From Monarcha castaneiventris obscurior (taxonomy: Eukaryota > Chordata > Aves > Passeriformes > Monarchidae), in assembly GCA_026261815.1 (NCBI GenBank), contig JAMPIT010000541.1:248001-312000 (forward strand): a stretch of 64,000 nt of DNA, in the 5' to 3' direction. Made by a program: the position numbers and the translations under genes. This document shows positions 33,101-47,597 of this stretch, in pieces. The notes under the pieces are model-generated. The model was not told the DNA's origin, did no database searches, and saw only the letters and a list, made by a program, of their open reading frames with translations. Every line of letters starts with the position of its first letter. Positions within the stretch are counted from its first letter, which is position 1.

Positions 33101-34100
33101 TTCACTTAATAAACGATTACCAAGTTGCAGAGGAGGATGGGTGAGGACTCAAACATTAATTAACTTCAGAGAGAGCCAAAGCTCAGAAGTGCCCGCTTGC
33201 ACTTAGGAGCTTAAACCCAAAATCTTGGTGTTGAAGTAGAAGTAAGTTGTTAAAAAACTCATTTTGCAGCAATGCAAATATAAGGAATTTGGAATAAGGC
33301 CAAAAATAGTATTAATCCTGTGTTCTTCACTAAATTAGCATGTTGTCCTTTCTTAAAGGCTAATGCATTTCACATTTAACTTTTTCTTGAGCAATTTGTC
33401 TGTTGTGCCAGAAGAGAAACAGAAGTTTGTAAACACAATAAACCCACTGGATACTCTACAGTGCCCACTAAATCTCTCAGCTGTCTTAATTCTCCTGAAT
33501 GTTTGGAAACGAGATGGAAATAATTCTCCATTTCCATCTGAGCTCTCACTTTTCATTTGGTCAGGGCTGAGCTTTTCAAGTCCGTGTATGTGGTCCTTGT
33601 TTCTAAACATCTCCTGTTGTTTCAGGCTCAGGGTTTTGCAAGCTGGACATTAAGAGAAACCTCTCTCCCTGATGAAGTTTTGCCCCGCCAGTAGGCAGCA
33701 GGAGGAAATGTCCATTTGCTCATGCTGAGCTATGAGAATTCAGGCTGATGAACAAAAGGATGAAACCAATAATTTCTGGTGCTCTTCTTGTTTTAAGGGG
33801 ATTGATTTATGTGGTATTTTATACTATACTATACTATTTTATCCTATACACTAAATGCCTAACATGACATTTGGGTAAATCCAAACAAGCCTGAGGCAAC
33901 AGTAAATCCAGGACAGTGGTGGCTTCGTGCTTTCTTAATTTACAAACTGGGGCCAAAGTACTTCAGCTGAACTCTTGATTCTCTTCCATATGGAAAAGCA
34001 GCTACGTTTAGAAAAAAATAATGTATATATATATATATATATATAAAACTGGTGGACCTTGTGAGAGCATGAGTCAATTTAAGGGTTCCAAATTGTGGAT
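27166..34100. other. Intron stretch without recognised genes
   Basis: CpG content falls off over the first kilobase. An (ATACT)n run lies at about 33821-33836. No recognisable repeat family or coding exon was seen. Confidence 0.6.
34024..34045. repeat. (TA)11 microsatellite
   Basis: This is an uninterrupted TA dinucleotide run of 22 bases. Confidence 0.95.
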
Positions 34101-34107
34101 TTTTTTA

Positions 34108-34165
34108 ATGGAATATCAGGTTGGAAGGGACCTGAAGGGATCAGCTTTCAACCACATGAGTGAGG
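34108..34165 (-). mobile_element. Possible short CR1 3' end
   Basis: The sequence ggaatatcaggttggaaggg, followed by acctgaagggatca, resembles the reversed CR1 3' terminus. It is short and diverged, so this is a weak call. Confidence 0.4.
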
Positions 34166-37100
34166 AGAGCTTTGAAGTGGAGTTGTCGTGTTTGCATCGA
34201 AGGACTTGTCCCAAGAAAGCAACAATAGAAAGAGGAAAGGGTTGTTCCTTTCACCCCAACACATCCAGGCTTGCCTTTGGCCTTGGGTCAGAAGCCAGGC
34301 AGGATCTGGGAGCTCAGCCTGGTCCTTGGGGAGGGTTTGGATAGAGCAGGTGACCTGGTGAGCTTGGCAAGGCCAGTGATGGGCAGGGCACGGCTGAGGT
34401 GATTTTGTCAACCCCTGATCCCAATGTCTGCCTGCAGCCTGCCAGGGTGGTGCTGCACTTCTGTGAGCCTGGAATATGTGGGATAGAATTAATAGCATGG
34501 AAGTAACTTGTGGGGAAAGGGGGTGGTGTGACTGCTGCTCTCCTCAGGAGGGGATGCTAAGGATTAAAGTTAAATGGAATTCTGAGCTATAAAATCCTCG
34601 TCTGTTCAAACCTACTTGTTACGTGGTACTTGCAGATGAAAATCTCCTAGAATTGTAAACTTCCTCCTCCTCATGTGCTCAAAACCTGTTCCCTGATGCT
34701 GTGATTCCTGTCCAGCTGATGCTGTTTGAGGAGCCCCTCCGTGGGGCCGTGGTTTGGGTTGCTCTTTGCTGTGATCTGACATGAAGCATTTCTCTGAAAT
34801 CGGGTCTCAGGGGTTGCTTGGTGCTCTTTGTGTGGCTTTGACCCAGACACTCCGAGGTCACTTGTACACCTGAGCACTTGTCAGTCTTGTTCTGGTTGTT
34901 TCATTATTCCACGTGGACCATCTCTTTCTTAAAACCCGTTTGATGCTTACGTCATGTTGTGCTTGACCTGCTTCGTGGCTGAATTGAGCAAAATGCCAGA
35001 GCAATCTGTCACGAGGCTGCACTTGGCCCTCCCTGCCCAAAAATTAAAAAGCCTTGACATAAGCAAAAAAAAAAAAAAGAGAGGGAAATGTGCTTAACCA
35101 ACTCCTGTAGTTTTTGTGTGGTGACACTAAAATGCTTGAGATGATGAAGAGTGTTTGTGGTAGAATCCTGGGATAGAGACAAAGGGCTGAAGCCAAATAA
35201 ACATTTCAGAGCAGCTTTTCAGTTTGTGGATGCAGATTTATAACAACTGATAAATTTGCTGTGGGGCTATGCAAGATCAAAGTAAAAGTTGTTTATGGTT
35301 TTTCGGGGATGAGAGGAGAGGAACACTACAGAAGACGTAATCTGCTTGTCCCATTCTTCAGTGTTTATAACATCACAGTCCATGCTGGATACTTGTTGCT
35401 TTCATTTCTATCCCAATCTGGAGTCTGTTGCCTGGGACCTGGAGAATAAAGCAGAAAATATAACTGTGTTTATGCTGGGACTTACACATTGAAAAGATAA
35501 GCATGCAGAGGCATAATTATCTAGTATTTTTTTGATCCTGTGTAGCTCTGGCTTTTTTCCTGATTTAATTCCAAGATGACAGTGAATAGATTTTTCTTCT
35601 AATATTTACATTTTATTGTTCGTGAATAAAGCACGCTACTACTTGAGCTGAAGGACAAGAGTTGAGTATTGGCAAACAGCTAAAATAGGGAATTAGGCCA
35701 GTTTTGCCTCATATTCTTTCTTCAAACTGTTTGGGTTTTTGATGTTTTACTAGAATTTAGTGGAAGTCGGTTTCTTGTTTGTTTTGTTTAAATGACTGCT
35801 CAGTGCTCTGGGCACCACTGACTCATGCCAGGTGAAAGCAAGGACCAGGGGTTTTGAGCTGCTTTTAGGCAGTTCACTCATCTTTATCTTTGATCCTCTT
35901 ACATATAGTTGTGAGGTTCCTTTTTATTGCTTTTTTCCAGTTTTTGTGCAATTTCCTGAGATAACACCACAGGCCTAAGCGAAACCTTAGGGATGGATGC
36001 TTGTTGTAATAATGTAAAAGATAACATAGAATGAAATGTATTTCCTCTGTGGGGGTGGATATAAGTTCTGTTTAATTGCACATTGAATTTCTGCTCTTTG
36101 CTTGAATGTTATCTTCATTCCAGCCCCCCACCCGGTTTTGTGCTCAGCTTGCACTGGTGACTTTGTTTAGTCTAGAGATCCTAAGAATTGCTCCAGAGTT
36201 GAATTGATACAGTTTTATTATGATCTTAGTGTGGTTTCTGGTACTTTTAAGCTGTTACATCAATTTTATAACGTGCCTTTGGATATTTGCACTGAAGGGA
36301 CAGTTGAACTTAGAGGGGAGGGGAGAAGGTGAAAAACTATAATGGTAGCAACCAATTAATAATCTTTATTGTTGATTTTAATAAACCATCTCATTCTATT
36401 GTCAATATAAAAAGGCTTTTAAAGCTTTTTTTTTCCCCCCCAGGAAGTGTCAAGAAAATGTTGGCTATGCTTTGTCAGCATATGTTGAAATTGGGGCTTG
36501 AATGAGTATCAGGTTTGTTTGAACCTGAAGTAAGATGAGGAGATTTGTCAGAGTTGTAGTCAATGACCTGCCACTGAAGGAAGCTCGGAATCCATGAGGG
36601 AAGTGCTGCTTACCTCGAAGTTTAACCTTGCTGCAGCCAAAGGAATAATTTCCATTTGATGTAATAAATAATTGATCAATTTTTGCTTCTCAGAAAAGAC
36701 CGGATCCTTTCTGAAGCAGCTGCCTGGGTTCCAAATTGCTTGGATCGAGGCCACGTGTTTGTCTGAGGTGGTTTTGTTTTAGTACTTCGTAATAAACTTA
36801 AGGGATTTACACCTTGAGGTGGGAGAAGCTTTGGCTTTGGTGGCCATTCCTTCCATGGAAAACCTGGCTGGGGGGATTTAAAGCATCCGTGCCCTGGGGG
36901 TGGTTGTGTAGCTGTGCTGGTGAGTGCAGTGTGGGCAACTGGTGTGATTTTAACATTATTCCTTTGGAAAAGTGCGTCCATCCTTCAGCTCCCTTCTCTC
37001 AGGGCAGTGCTGGATGCAGAGCCTCTCATTAAAGCCACTCAGGGAAGAGTCATGCTCAACATTTCTTCATGGAAAGCAACCCTGGAATTGTTTCTGGCAC

Positions 37101-40100
37101 CTTTTCCCTGTGTGTGTAATTCCGTGGCTCATGTTTGTGCTGCAGACACGTGGAAATGCAGCTTTCACCGTAGGTTATTTTGTGGGATGATGTTTGTGCT
37201 GCACATCCATAAATGTGGGGAGGGCACACATAAATGTGTCTTGCTTTGTTTTCAGACAGTTGGGGTGACCTGTGACCTGCTGGAATTGAGTGCTAAAACT
37301 CTGTGAGTTTTCTTGTACCTCTGCAGCAGTTTGGAATAATCAGAATTTTCCTGTTACGGTGTGATGATGTATATGCAGGGCTGTGTGATTGTGGTTTTCC
37401 ACCTTCTCTGCAGAAGGCCAGAGCTCCCCTAAGGCAGGCACAATTTATAAATGAGAATGAATACAATTTATTAGCATGCAGGTACCTCTTGCCACACAGC
37501 CAAGACTTAGATAATGCATAAGTTGTGGCAGAAGACACCGAGCTGGCACGGGGCATTTGGCCTTGCACCATCTGCAAAGCCCGCACTCCAATTTTCTGCT
37601 GTTGCCATGGGCTGCAGACTCAGACAGGAAATCATGGTAGGATGGGAAAGGGTCCAAAATACACACAGCCAGTATAAGGTTTGCAGTTAAAAGAGAGTTT
37701 CAGAGAACAGGCTATCTGTTCTGCTCACCAGGCAGGGCGAAGCAAAGCTGCCTTGTGTGCCCGTGTGCTTTAAATGTCTTCTTATATTTTATACCCTCGT
37801 TTTTTTAAAAGCTTGAATTTTTTCCACCTAAAGTAACGTGCATAACTTCAAATGATCCATTTATTTACGACGGGCCTGATTCAGCCCTCGCTTAATTGGT
37901 CATGCTGGGCTGAAAGGGGAGTAAAACAGAGGAGAAAGGAGTAACCACACGGAGCTCGGGGCACATCAGGCAGAAGAGCAGCTCCTGCCTCCCTTCCCCA
38001 CAGACTCATTTTGGGGGTTTAGTTCTGTTTTCAGGGATCAAGGCCCGGGTTCTGTGCACTATAGAGGGTTAGCTGTAGGAGGCTGTGTGTGTATGGCCCA
38101 TGAAGTGACAGGGATGCAGGTGGTGCTTGGTTAGTGGAGCTGGGCTGCTTTCTAGCCCTGGCTGGATCACAGGGTCAGAGTTAATAATGCATTTTCTTTG
38201 AGCTGTAGGTTAAAACAGGGAATACTGGAGTGATTTGCTTTGGAGAGCAAACAGTTTTCTTATCTGCCTCTGAGAGATAAGCACAATAATCTGTGTGTAA
38301 TGAACTGCACAGTCTGCAAAGCTTCCAGTGTGTCTGAGTAGTGTAGGACTGGTCAGCTTGTGCTCCCTTGACAGATGTGGGGAGAGGATAATTTCTCCAG
38401 CAGTTCCTAATTTAATTTTCGTAAAGGAGATGCTCCTTAACTAAAATTTACAGCGAATCCACACTGAGCATCGTGCTTGGGAGGCATTCTGGACAGACAG
38501 AACAGGAGCTCAGCAGACTTCTCATGGTAAAAACCTGCTTTAAAACTTGCTCTCCCAGGCCCATCTGTGGTTTTTTAATTCTGGCTGAAGGGAGCCATGT
38601 AACAGGGTGGTTTGTTCTCTGTGCATTTTCCAGTTTGGCTTGTGTATGTAGTCCTTCTCCAGCTGCTGGGAAGAATGGAACTGTGAACAGGAGTTAGGTG
38701 AGGTCTGTGTGTTACACTGCCAAATATTGCTGGATGCACTGGTGATGTATCTGTCAAGAATGAGACCGGAGCTACCAATTAATCTCATTTAGAAATGAAA
38801 TGACTTGGGCTGGGTTTAAACCTGGGCTTGGGATCAGTGACTGAGGTGGTTTATTTCATGACCCTGTATCTCCCAGTTACTGCTGCCTTTTTTACGTGCG
38901 ATGTAATGTCAGAAAGATTTGCTGCTTTTCCTTTTTGATTTTATTTAAATCTGACGGGAGACAGTGTTCCAATGGCAGACTGTCTCAGCCAAGCCATCTG
39001 CCTGAGCCCTCAGCGCTGCATTGTATTCCTGAAAGAGCATTCTAGTGAAACATCCCAATTCTGAAAAGTTTGAGCTGATTCTACATTAAAAGAAGTGATC
39101 CAAAAAGCTGCTGGTGATTTACATGCGAACGCTGCCAAGTATTTCTCTGATGAGAGTGCATAACAAAGGAGTGCTCGAGTGGTTGAGTAAGGCTGATTGG
39201 AACAATCTGTTGTGGGCTACAGCTCTTTCTGACACTCCACAATGGTGAGAAGCTACTGTCACTTGTATTTTCAATCTGTATTTTGCTTAGAGGTACGAGA
39301 TCTTTTGTTGTCAGGTCCCTTGAGCCAGTTGTTGGGGGGGGGAGAGACAATATTTCTTGCTTTAAAATATTCATGGAGCTTGCATGGGCTGGCTTCAGCT
39401 GACTTTGTCACCCAGAGTGATTTCTACAAGACGACAAGAGAAGTTGTATTTGATTCGTCTTAATTAGGGCTTGATAGACACATTCTAATTTGACTTCTGG
39501 GTCTGAATATGGATCTGCATTAATAATCCACTGCTCTCCTAACCTTGCTTTTTGTTCTCAGCTGTTACTGAGGAGTTTGCTCAGGGAGTAGCTGGAAAAA
39601 TGTGTAGTATGTTGTGCGGGACTGGTTCATGTGAGGACACTTTTCTGTTGTTCAGGGACAGCAGGTTATTTTCTGGGCTTGTTCTGTGATGAACAGCATG
39701 AGCTTTAGGAGACTCATGTGGGAGTGATTTCTCCTACTTTTTTTGTGATTTGCTGTTGAAATGAGGCAGGTCACATAAAGCAGCTGCTTATTTTGGAACA
39801 AAATCAGCATAACACATTAAAGAACCCATTAATCACTTAGCTTGACCTTCATTTATTATTAAAAAAAACTTATTGCATCTCTTACACATTTTGAAATGCC
39901 AGGGATCCTAAGACATATGTTGTATATTCAGATCTACAGGTTAAGAGCATCAAATAGAGTTATAACAGGGAGTAAAACCAGAACAGATTCCTCTTGAAGT
40001 GTTGGCTCTCCTTTTAGTGATTTTTAGGAGTAGGAGGTGGCTGTATAAATACCTGCACAAAGAACTGCTCTGAACTCTCATCTTGTGTAAATTTTTGTCC

Positions 40101-41554
40101 TGGGATAGTGGCTTTTTCCCTGTGTTCAGTTTTGCCACCACAAAAGCTTTCATTCTCCTCAAAGTCTTTCAGGAGAGAGGGGAAAAAAAAGATACATTAA
40201 CCAGCTTCTGCATCTCCTCTCCCCTCAAAAATCCCAGTGCTTATTTTACAGCAGGACTTACTCTGTAGTTTAACCCCTGAGTTCCTTGGGGATGTCTTTC
40301 TTATATATCCCCTGTGTAGTCCTAATGGTATGAGAAGAGCTCACTACATTATAATCACGTAAACTTGTTACAGAGTTGGGGTTTTTTGGGGGACTGGGAG
40401 TAAATGGATCAACCATTAAAGCCTAGATTAGTTTTGAGACAGAGGAAGGGATCAGTAGATTTGGTCAGAAACCTGCTCTGTAGTTGTCTAATAATACAAT
40501 TGTCTGTTCCTGCAAGCCCAAATGGGATCATAACCACAGCACCAAGCTTCCATTCAGCCTTTAAGGAGGGTCCTCAAGCAGCATTTTCATTTTATTGGGA
40601 GGGTACAGTCAGGTTTGTGTGGTCGTTAATATATAGGAGTTCATAAAACTGGCAGCCTTAATTGGATATAAGGGTTACTAAAGCATGAGGTGAACCAGAA
40701 TGAGATCTCTTGGGGTCTGAGCTGTGCCTCCTCTTAAAATACGCATGGCTTGGCACAGTGAGTAGCTGGGGCTGAGAGCAACGTAGTATTAATTTTGTTT
40801 GAATAATGGCATTCATGTGCCTATGCTAATGAGTGTGTTCTGCTGCCCGTCCTGCAGATTGTGGACTGGACCCTGAGCTTATTTCACATCCTTAATGGCT
40901 TCCTTCTGCAATAGAGCCTGTCTTGATTCCCAGTGATGTAATGGATCAGAACCTGACCTTGCTGCACTGCTTTTCCCACAACTGTTGTGCAGCAATCACA
41001 CAGCTGTTCACTGATTATTATTGGGTTTTTCCCCCCCCAATTGGCTGCTTTGGGACACATTATTCTTCAGCCTCAACTTCCTAATGCAAGTCATCAGCCA
41101 CTCCTTGGTAACAGTGCTGAGGCAGTGGTGTTGAAGGCTTTAAGTATTGCTGAAGTGTTTGGGTCTGCTCAAAATGTTAAATGAATATTAGGTTTATTTT
41201 TATGGGTGGGGAATGATGTGCTTCCTTTGCCCCTCTCTTTTCCTCAGCTTCTGACAAGCTAAGACAAAAGCAGCATTTAATAAAAGAGTGAAGTGTTTGG
41301 AATAGAAGTGTCTTGTAGGATTTTTTCCCCAGTGATGTCATGGATATGCTCTGTTACATTCAGTATCAGGGAAGTTGCAGGGATTAGCAGTTCGATGTGT
41401 TGTGGAGTTTATTTGTGGTTTTGGGGAGATTTTTCAAGTATTTTTGATTCATTCATTGTGAAAGTGCTGTGAGCTGATGAATTAGATCCAAGAAAGGGTG
41501 GGAGGAGGAATATAAATTAATACTTAGGGAGCTGGAAATCTCAGCTGCACTGCA
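34166..41554. other. Intron stretch without recognised elements
   Basis: This is mixed-composition noncoding DNA with short poly-A and poly-T runs (for example about 35065-35079). Short ORFs only, none family-like. Confidence 0.55.
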
Positions 41555-42030
41555 CCTTAGTATCACTGAAGTGCTGGTTAGGATTTGCTCCTGGAGGTTG
41601 TTTTAGTCCAGTTCCACTTCTGGTTGGGCTCCTGCCAGAACTAGATCAGCTTGAGCTTCAGCTTTGCATCCATCTCTCAATCTTGAAAGCACCCCTGTGG
41701 TAGATCCCACAGCCTCTCTGAGCAACCTGCTCACTTTTTTTAGTGAAGATGTTTCTCCTGATGTCCAGCATGAGGCTCCTAAGCCACTCTATGTGTCAGT
41801 GCCCATCATGTGCTGCTCCTGGTAAGAATCTGCCTCCATAAATCTTGTAGCTCCCTCAGGGAGTTGCAGGTGCTTTCTAAATTGGCCTTCAGTGTCCTCA
41901 AAGCCAGAGGACAAGCCCAGCTCCCCCAGCCTCACCATTTCCAGGCAGAGCCCATCTGCTGGTCTCTCTGCAGTTTATCCACATTCCTCTTGAAGTGGGG
42001 AGCCTAAAAGAGTGTTCCCCACAAACCTGC
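41555..42030 (-). mobile_element. Old diverged CR1 LINE fragment
   Basis: The block order follows reversed CR1: a damaged 3' end, then cccacagcctctctgagcaa, then tcctgatgtccagcatgagg, cccagctcccccagcctcac and ttcctcttgaagtggggagc. Divergence is high, pointing to an old insertion. Confidence 0.75.
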
Positions 42031-42411
42031 TAAGGCTGCTCGTGAAAGGATTGAGCAATGTGGACCTCAGGGTCAGCTCCTGTTCTCTGATCTTTATCAT
42101 TATACTGTGTGGTCTGCTCTCATCTCTGCCCCACCTTGAGTGCAGAAAGGTCCTTCAGGTTGGAAACTGCTGCTGAATTAAGTGGTTGAGGCCATGACTT
42201 TGTGAGCAGTGGAAAAAAAAGTATGGGAAAAAGAGAAGTTTCAAATGTAGAATTTTCATTCTGCTGGAGCATGAAACTGAGAGAGAGCCCTTTGGAGTTT
42301 CCAGAGAGAAATAGAGAAATGACTTCATTTCATGACTGAGCTTCTTGCTGCCATGAGCAGGGCTTCTTGAGTTCCTTTGTACCCGTTTGTCTGGTCAAAA
42401 TATTCTTGAAG

Positions 42412-42520
42412 TTTAAAAAAAACAGAGCAAAACAAAAATGAAAAACCCACTGCGCCCAAAACCCACCAAAAAACTCCCCAAAAAACGCCCAGCAAAATCA
42501 AACCAACAAAAACCCCTAAA
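42412..42520. repeat. A/C-rich low-complexity tract
   Basis: About 110 bp are almost free of T and G on the plus strand, made of runs such as aaaaac, caaaaaactcccc and accaacaaaaacccc. It may be a decayed simple repeat. Confidence 0.75.
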
Positions 42521-42962
42521 GTCTTTTGTGTGGCTATTGAATATCATGGATTTTTGCAAACTCACCTGAGTTAGAGCTATTGCAATGGGTGAGAATATTG
42601 CTATTTTCCCATCCAGACACCTTCAAAACCAAGGGTTTGAAGCTTGGCTGTGAGTCTGCTTCTGCCTGAGATCTGGTCTCAGGTTTCAGTGCTTGTTTTC
42701 TTTATTTCCTTTCCTGTCCCCCCCGACCAGAGTTGAAGGCACAACCTGCCTGGTGACTGTAAGCTTAGAAGATGGGAAAGAAGGTCACAGCAGCCTCTGT
42801 TTTGTAATTCTTTATCACTGGCTGCCCTTTCTAAATTCACAGTCACTTACACAAAGGCTGCCTCCATATACCTGGAAAATTGAGTCTCTCTGTGCAAGTG
42901 GAGAAGCGAGAAGCAAACGTTCTGCTTTCTCTACCCACTGCATTGTGAAGCTTTCACAAACC

Positions 42963-43020
42963 AACATTTCGTTGGAAATGAACATTTCTTTGGAAATGTT
43001 TCAACATTTCTTTGGAAAAA
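42963..43020. repeat. Three short direct repeats (aacatttcttTGGAAA type)
   Basis: The motif aacatttcnttggaaa occurs at about 42963, 42981 and 43003 with spacings near 20 bp. Confidence 0.8.
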
Positions 43021-46000
43021 TGTGGCTCTAAACACTGCCTGCCCAGGAAAACAGGTACGGGGTTATGTTTTAGTCTTACATAACCCTTAAAAAACATGAA
43101 GTCACCAACAAAAATGGCAGACTAACAATATAAAAGCAAGCAGCTGAAGAGGATTTTATACCAATTAAAATAGCAGTGCTGGTGACTGGGCAAGTTTCAG
43201 TGTGGCCACACTGCTTTCCTTCCAATTTCCATTTATTTTGCTTCTAGGCTTACAAACTTTAGCGGGGGATGGAGACTGTGACACTGAAAGTTATTCTGTC
43301 TTAACTTGTTCAGCTCTTGAACAAAGCTCTTAAATCTTGAGCTTTTGAAGTAATTAGTAAAGATAACTGATAAGAGTTGTAACTTTCTCTCCTATGGAAA
43401 TGCTGAGCTTGTGCTGAACCTTTCCTTGAAGAGGCTGGATTTCCATTGGCAGTGCCATTCCTGGATGCAGGGTTCCCTCAGAGGGATGGAAAAAGATGGA
43501 AAAAGAGTAGAGACTTCTTTTTGACATAATTAAAAACTCTGGAAATGTCAGCAGAGAGAATGCTGACTAATGAGGTAGAGACTGCAAATATTGGTATATC
43601 CCAGAAAATGGTGTTCTCCTGTCTGGAGCAGTGGGACTAAATTGGGTTTGGTAGTAGCAAGAGAGAACTTTGCTCCCTACGCACAAATTCGTGTCTGTCT
43701 TGCTCTAATTGAAGTAAACCCCCTGTGAAATTGCTACCCAGAAATGACCTCACCGAGGCTGTTTGCTCAAGCTCTTGGCAATCAGTTTTGAATACTTAAT
43801 GCAGTAGCCAGAAAGCAGCAAAAAAATCCCCATGTGCTAGAGAATGAGGTGGTGGTGTTGTCCACTGCACCAAAATGCTCTGTAGTTCCTCTCTGCTCTA
43901 AGTTGAAAAAAAATAGTTAAAATGGTATTTTAATGTTGCATTTATTAGTTACACCCTGCCATGTGAAATCCAAAGAAATGGCTCTGTGTAGATGCTAAAA
44001 ATGCCAGAGGTTAACTGTGCTTCAACATTTCAGATTAATCTGAGTAACTGTAGTGAGCTACTTAAATACAAACATTAGGGAGAAAAAAACTCCTGCACTA
44101 CTCTTGTTGCCAGTGTGACTTTGAATTGAGGTAATTTCATGCATGCAGAGGTAGACTTTATTTTTCCTTCATCAGCTAAAATAACAATAAAGCTCAACTT
44201 GGTATATTTATTTAATGAAACACAGGATCCCTGCCCTGATGGTTTTAATCAGTCCCCTCGCTATGTGGTAATTAGGGGTTCTCTCCCATGGTTCTGTTTT
44301 TACTTAACTTTCAGAATGTGCAGCCAGTTTAAGTTTCCAGAGATACTTGCAACTAATGTTGCCTCATTTACATGCAGATTATCCAGAGGGGACCCTTAAA
44401 CACGCACTCAAGTTACAGAAATGCAGCCCCTTTCAGCACTTTCTTATTCAGGGAGCCTCGTTCTCCAGGAAAATGTTATCTTTTGTCAGGAACTAATTCA
44501 TTCCACTCGGGGGATGTGACCAGCCCTTTGATTTCTGCTGCACACCAGGATTCAGAAGCTGGAGGTGGCTCTGAGCCAGGTCCCGATGGATGCAGCTCTG
44601 CTAATTCAGGAGAGCATCCCTGAAATCAGGTTCAGGCTGTGCATCTGTCACAGCCAAGCCCCTGTATTAAACACACAGGTCGAGAAATGGGATTTTTCTG
44701 ACCAGGCAGAGCCTTGCCAGTGCTTCTCATCTTTGTTTAATAAGCAGCTCCCTTGAAGGGACCTGAGAAATGTTGTGTTTGTGCCTCTAAGTGTGCAGCT
44801 GGGTGCCATTTGCTCCTGGCAGCTACGGAATCGCTGGAGATGTGAGGAAGCAGAGCAAATACAGAGCATTTAAAGCTCTCTAAAACAGCTTCCCTGCATA
44901 ATGTGTGATGTTAAAATACTAGGTGGCAGCTTGGTCCGGTGTAAAAGTTTTATTGGTGTGAGTTTGAGCCAGCCACATTATTCAGGAAGCCACTACTGAG
45001 CTCTCAAGTCATCTGAAACGTGTGCTAGTAAAACCCTTTTTTATAAAGCAATACAACTCCCTGTGTGAGTCGTCATCCGTGTCCTGGGGTTTGCCTGGTG
45101 GGATGTTTGGGCTGCTGCTCTGCACAGGTACTCTGCCTGTAAATCCAGACAGGAGTGAGCTTCTCCCAGTCCCAGGTTTACAGAGAAACCACCTCTGCAT
45201 TGTGCTGAAACCTATTAATGAGACATTTCTCATTGCAGAACTGAGCCTTGCTGCTGGTTCGTTTCCCTTCCCAAGTATTAGGAGGGAATTTGTAAAGTTT
45301 TATCCAGCACAACATGTACTTACACGTTTCTGATCCTGCTGTAGTTGCATCTGGTGTCTTTCCTACGAGGAGAAATACCAAAAAGCCTTCCCCAAAACAT
45401 GACCACTGAAGAGATGACACTGAGACAGTGGAACTGGAGTTTGGGATTGCAAAGGAGGGGAAAAAAGAAGTTCTCTTTTATAGCTTTTGTCTCAGAATAA
45501 ATTAACCTGAGAATAAATGAATAAGAGTTTAAAGCATTTGGGTTGCAAATACAAGTCAGTAGCTGGAGAGATGTGGGGTCAGAGCTGGAAAGAACTGGTA
45601 CAGGAGCATTGCTCCCCAAATGTGGATGTACACCCAGCTGCTTTCAAAGGTCCTGTGCCACAAATATCCCCTTGCTCCCATTCTTGGGAATGCTGGTAAT
45701 TGTGAAATACCCTCAGAGCAGAGATGCAGTGTTAGGATGAAGGTCTGTCGTGTTCTGAAGGCAGTGGGATCTCTTGTTATTTGTCTGAAAAGCTGTTCAG
45801 ATTCTGAGCTAAATAGGTCTTTCCAGGCTTCTTTGCTCACTTCTTTGATCTGGTTTGGCACTTCTCTCTTTCATTCTGTTGTCATTTTTTCTTTGCAGCT
45901 CAGCTGCTCTTAATCACAACAGCTCATGAATCTGGGTACGTAGTTTAGCTCTGACTTTGAGGGGCTTCATCTTTACATGTTTATCATAAATATCAAAACT

Positions 46001-47560
46001 AAGAAACTGGGTAGTGTGCTTTATTAAACAGTTTCAATAGGAGAGCCTGTCACAGTGCATTGTGAGGAACCTGTTTCACTGGTACCAGTAACAGTCTATT
46101 AACAGCAGCTTAACTTTAAACTTAGGCTTTCTGCCCACAAAACACCTCATACACTTAAAGCAAACGTCATTTTCTGTTGTGAGGAAGACAGGGATGCGTG
46201 AGTTCCATTAAAAATGTGGTTGTGGAAGGGCTGTGTGTGATTGCTGTGGTTTGGAAACCGAGCGGGAGGTGCAGATTGCAAAATGCTCAGAATTCTTCCT
46301 TCATTCTCCTCACCCCGAAAAAAAAAAAAGGGAAGGATGACCAAGAATGAGAATTATTATGAGCAAGCAGTAGGGAACCCGGCAGTGAGTGGATTTACTG
46401 TAACAGTAGCACACTGTAGTTTTGTAGTAGCATCCTATGAAGAGCATGTAGGGGGGACTGGGGTGTCCCCTGCTTTCCTGAGGGATCAAATATTATTCCT
46501 GCTTTTATGTTGTCTGATTTGCCTTAATTTTTGTTGTTAATATTTGGATGCAATCAAAATATTTGCAAAGCTCTCCAGGTTTGTCCACTTTATTTCTAGG
46601 GAATGTAGCAGTGGATGGAAGATTGTGGGTGAATAAACATGACAAGGTTTGAAAAATGGGATCTGCATTCACTGCTGGGGTTGTTCTGTGGGAAAAGGAA
46701 AACTAATCCCTTTGGGGAAAAAAAAGGAAAAGGAAAGCAGATCCTTTTATGAAAATAAAGACACGTATGGGATAGATTTTTCTTGTATTTTGAGTATCTT
46801 TTTTCTTTTTCAGCAAGGCCTGACTTCATTTAAGTTGAATATTGCTGCCAGTTAGTACAGCACCGTACCCAGTATATTGATGTGACACTGAAAATTCAAT
46901 TAACTGCCCAAGACCACCTTTCAAGTCAGTATTAAAGCTGGAATTGAATTCTAGGTGTCCTGGCTGGCTTAAGTTTTGAGTTTTTGTGCTCCCCTTGTGT
47001 TGAAAGTTCAGAGCTTAAGATTCCAGAGGACAAGTTGTGCTTGGCACAGCACCAGTTGGTGATGGGAATCTTTAGCAGTGACTTTATACCGTGAGCATCA
47101 AGCCTTCAGTGAAACTAAACTGCAGGGCCTTACTGCAGTAAAAATCACTGATGTTTGCAGTAAATTCCACAGCTGCTTTGAACTGCTTGCTCATCTGGTG
47201 CTTTCTCTCCAGCCTGGCAGGCTGGGACAGTCATGAAGAAGAGCAGTGAAAATGCAAGTAGCCAGTTAAGTCTGGGGATTTCCATTGGGCTCAGCTGTGG
47301 CATTGTGTCAGCTTCACTGAAATTCAGTGTATGGTGGTGGAACACTCTAAGGGGCACCCTCTGGACACTCAGCCACATTTGGGGAGTGTTTCCACGTTGG
47401 AGGAGAGCAGAGCACTGTGGAAGCTCCTTCCAGAGCGTGTTGCTGCAGCTCCCCAGCAGCAGCCTCCACCTACCTGCCTGGTGACAGAGGCTGCCTCAGC
47501 CCAGCAGCTTCTGCTTTCTGATAAGCCAAGGTGGTTTCCTTGTTGCAAATGATGGGAAGG

Positions 47561-47565
47561 TCTCT

Positions 47566-47597
<32 letters not shown>
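47561..47597. repeat. (TC)n microsatellite
   Basis: This is a 37-base pyrimidine tract, pure TC over its last 25 bases, preceded by TCTTTC interruptions. Confidence 0.95.
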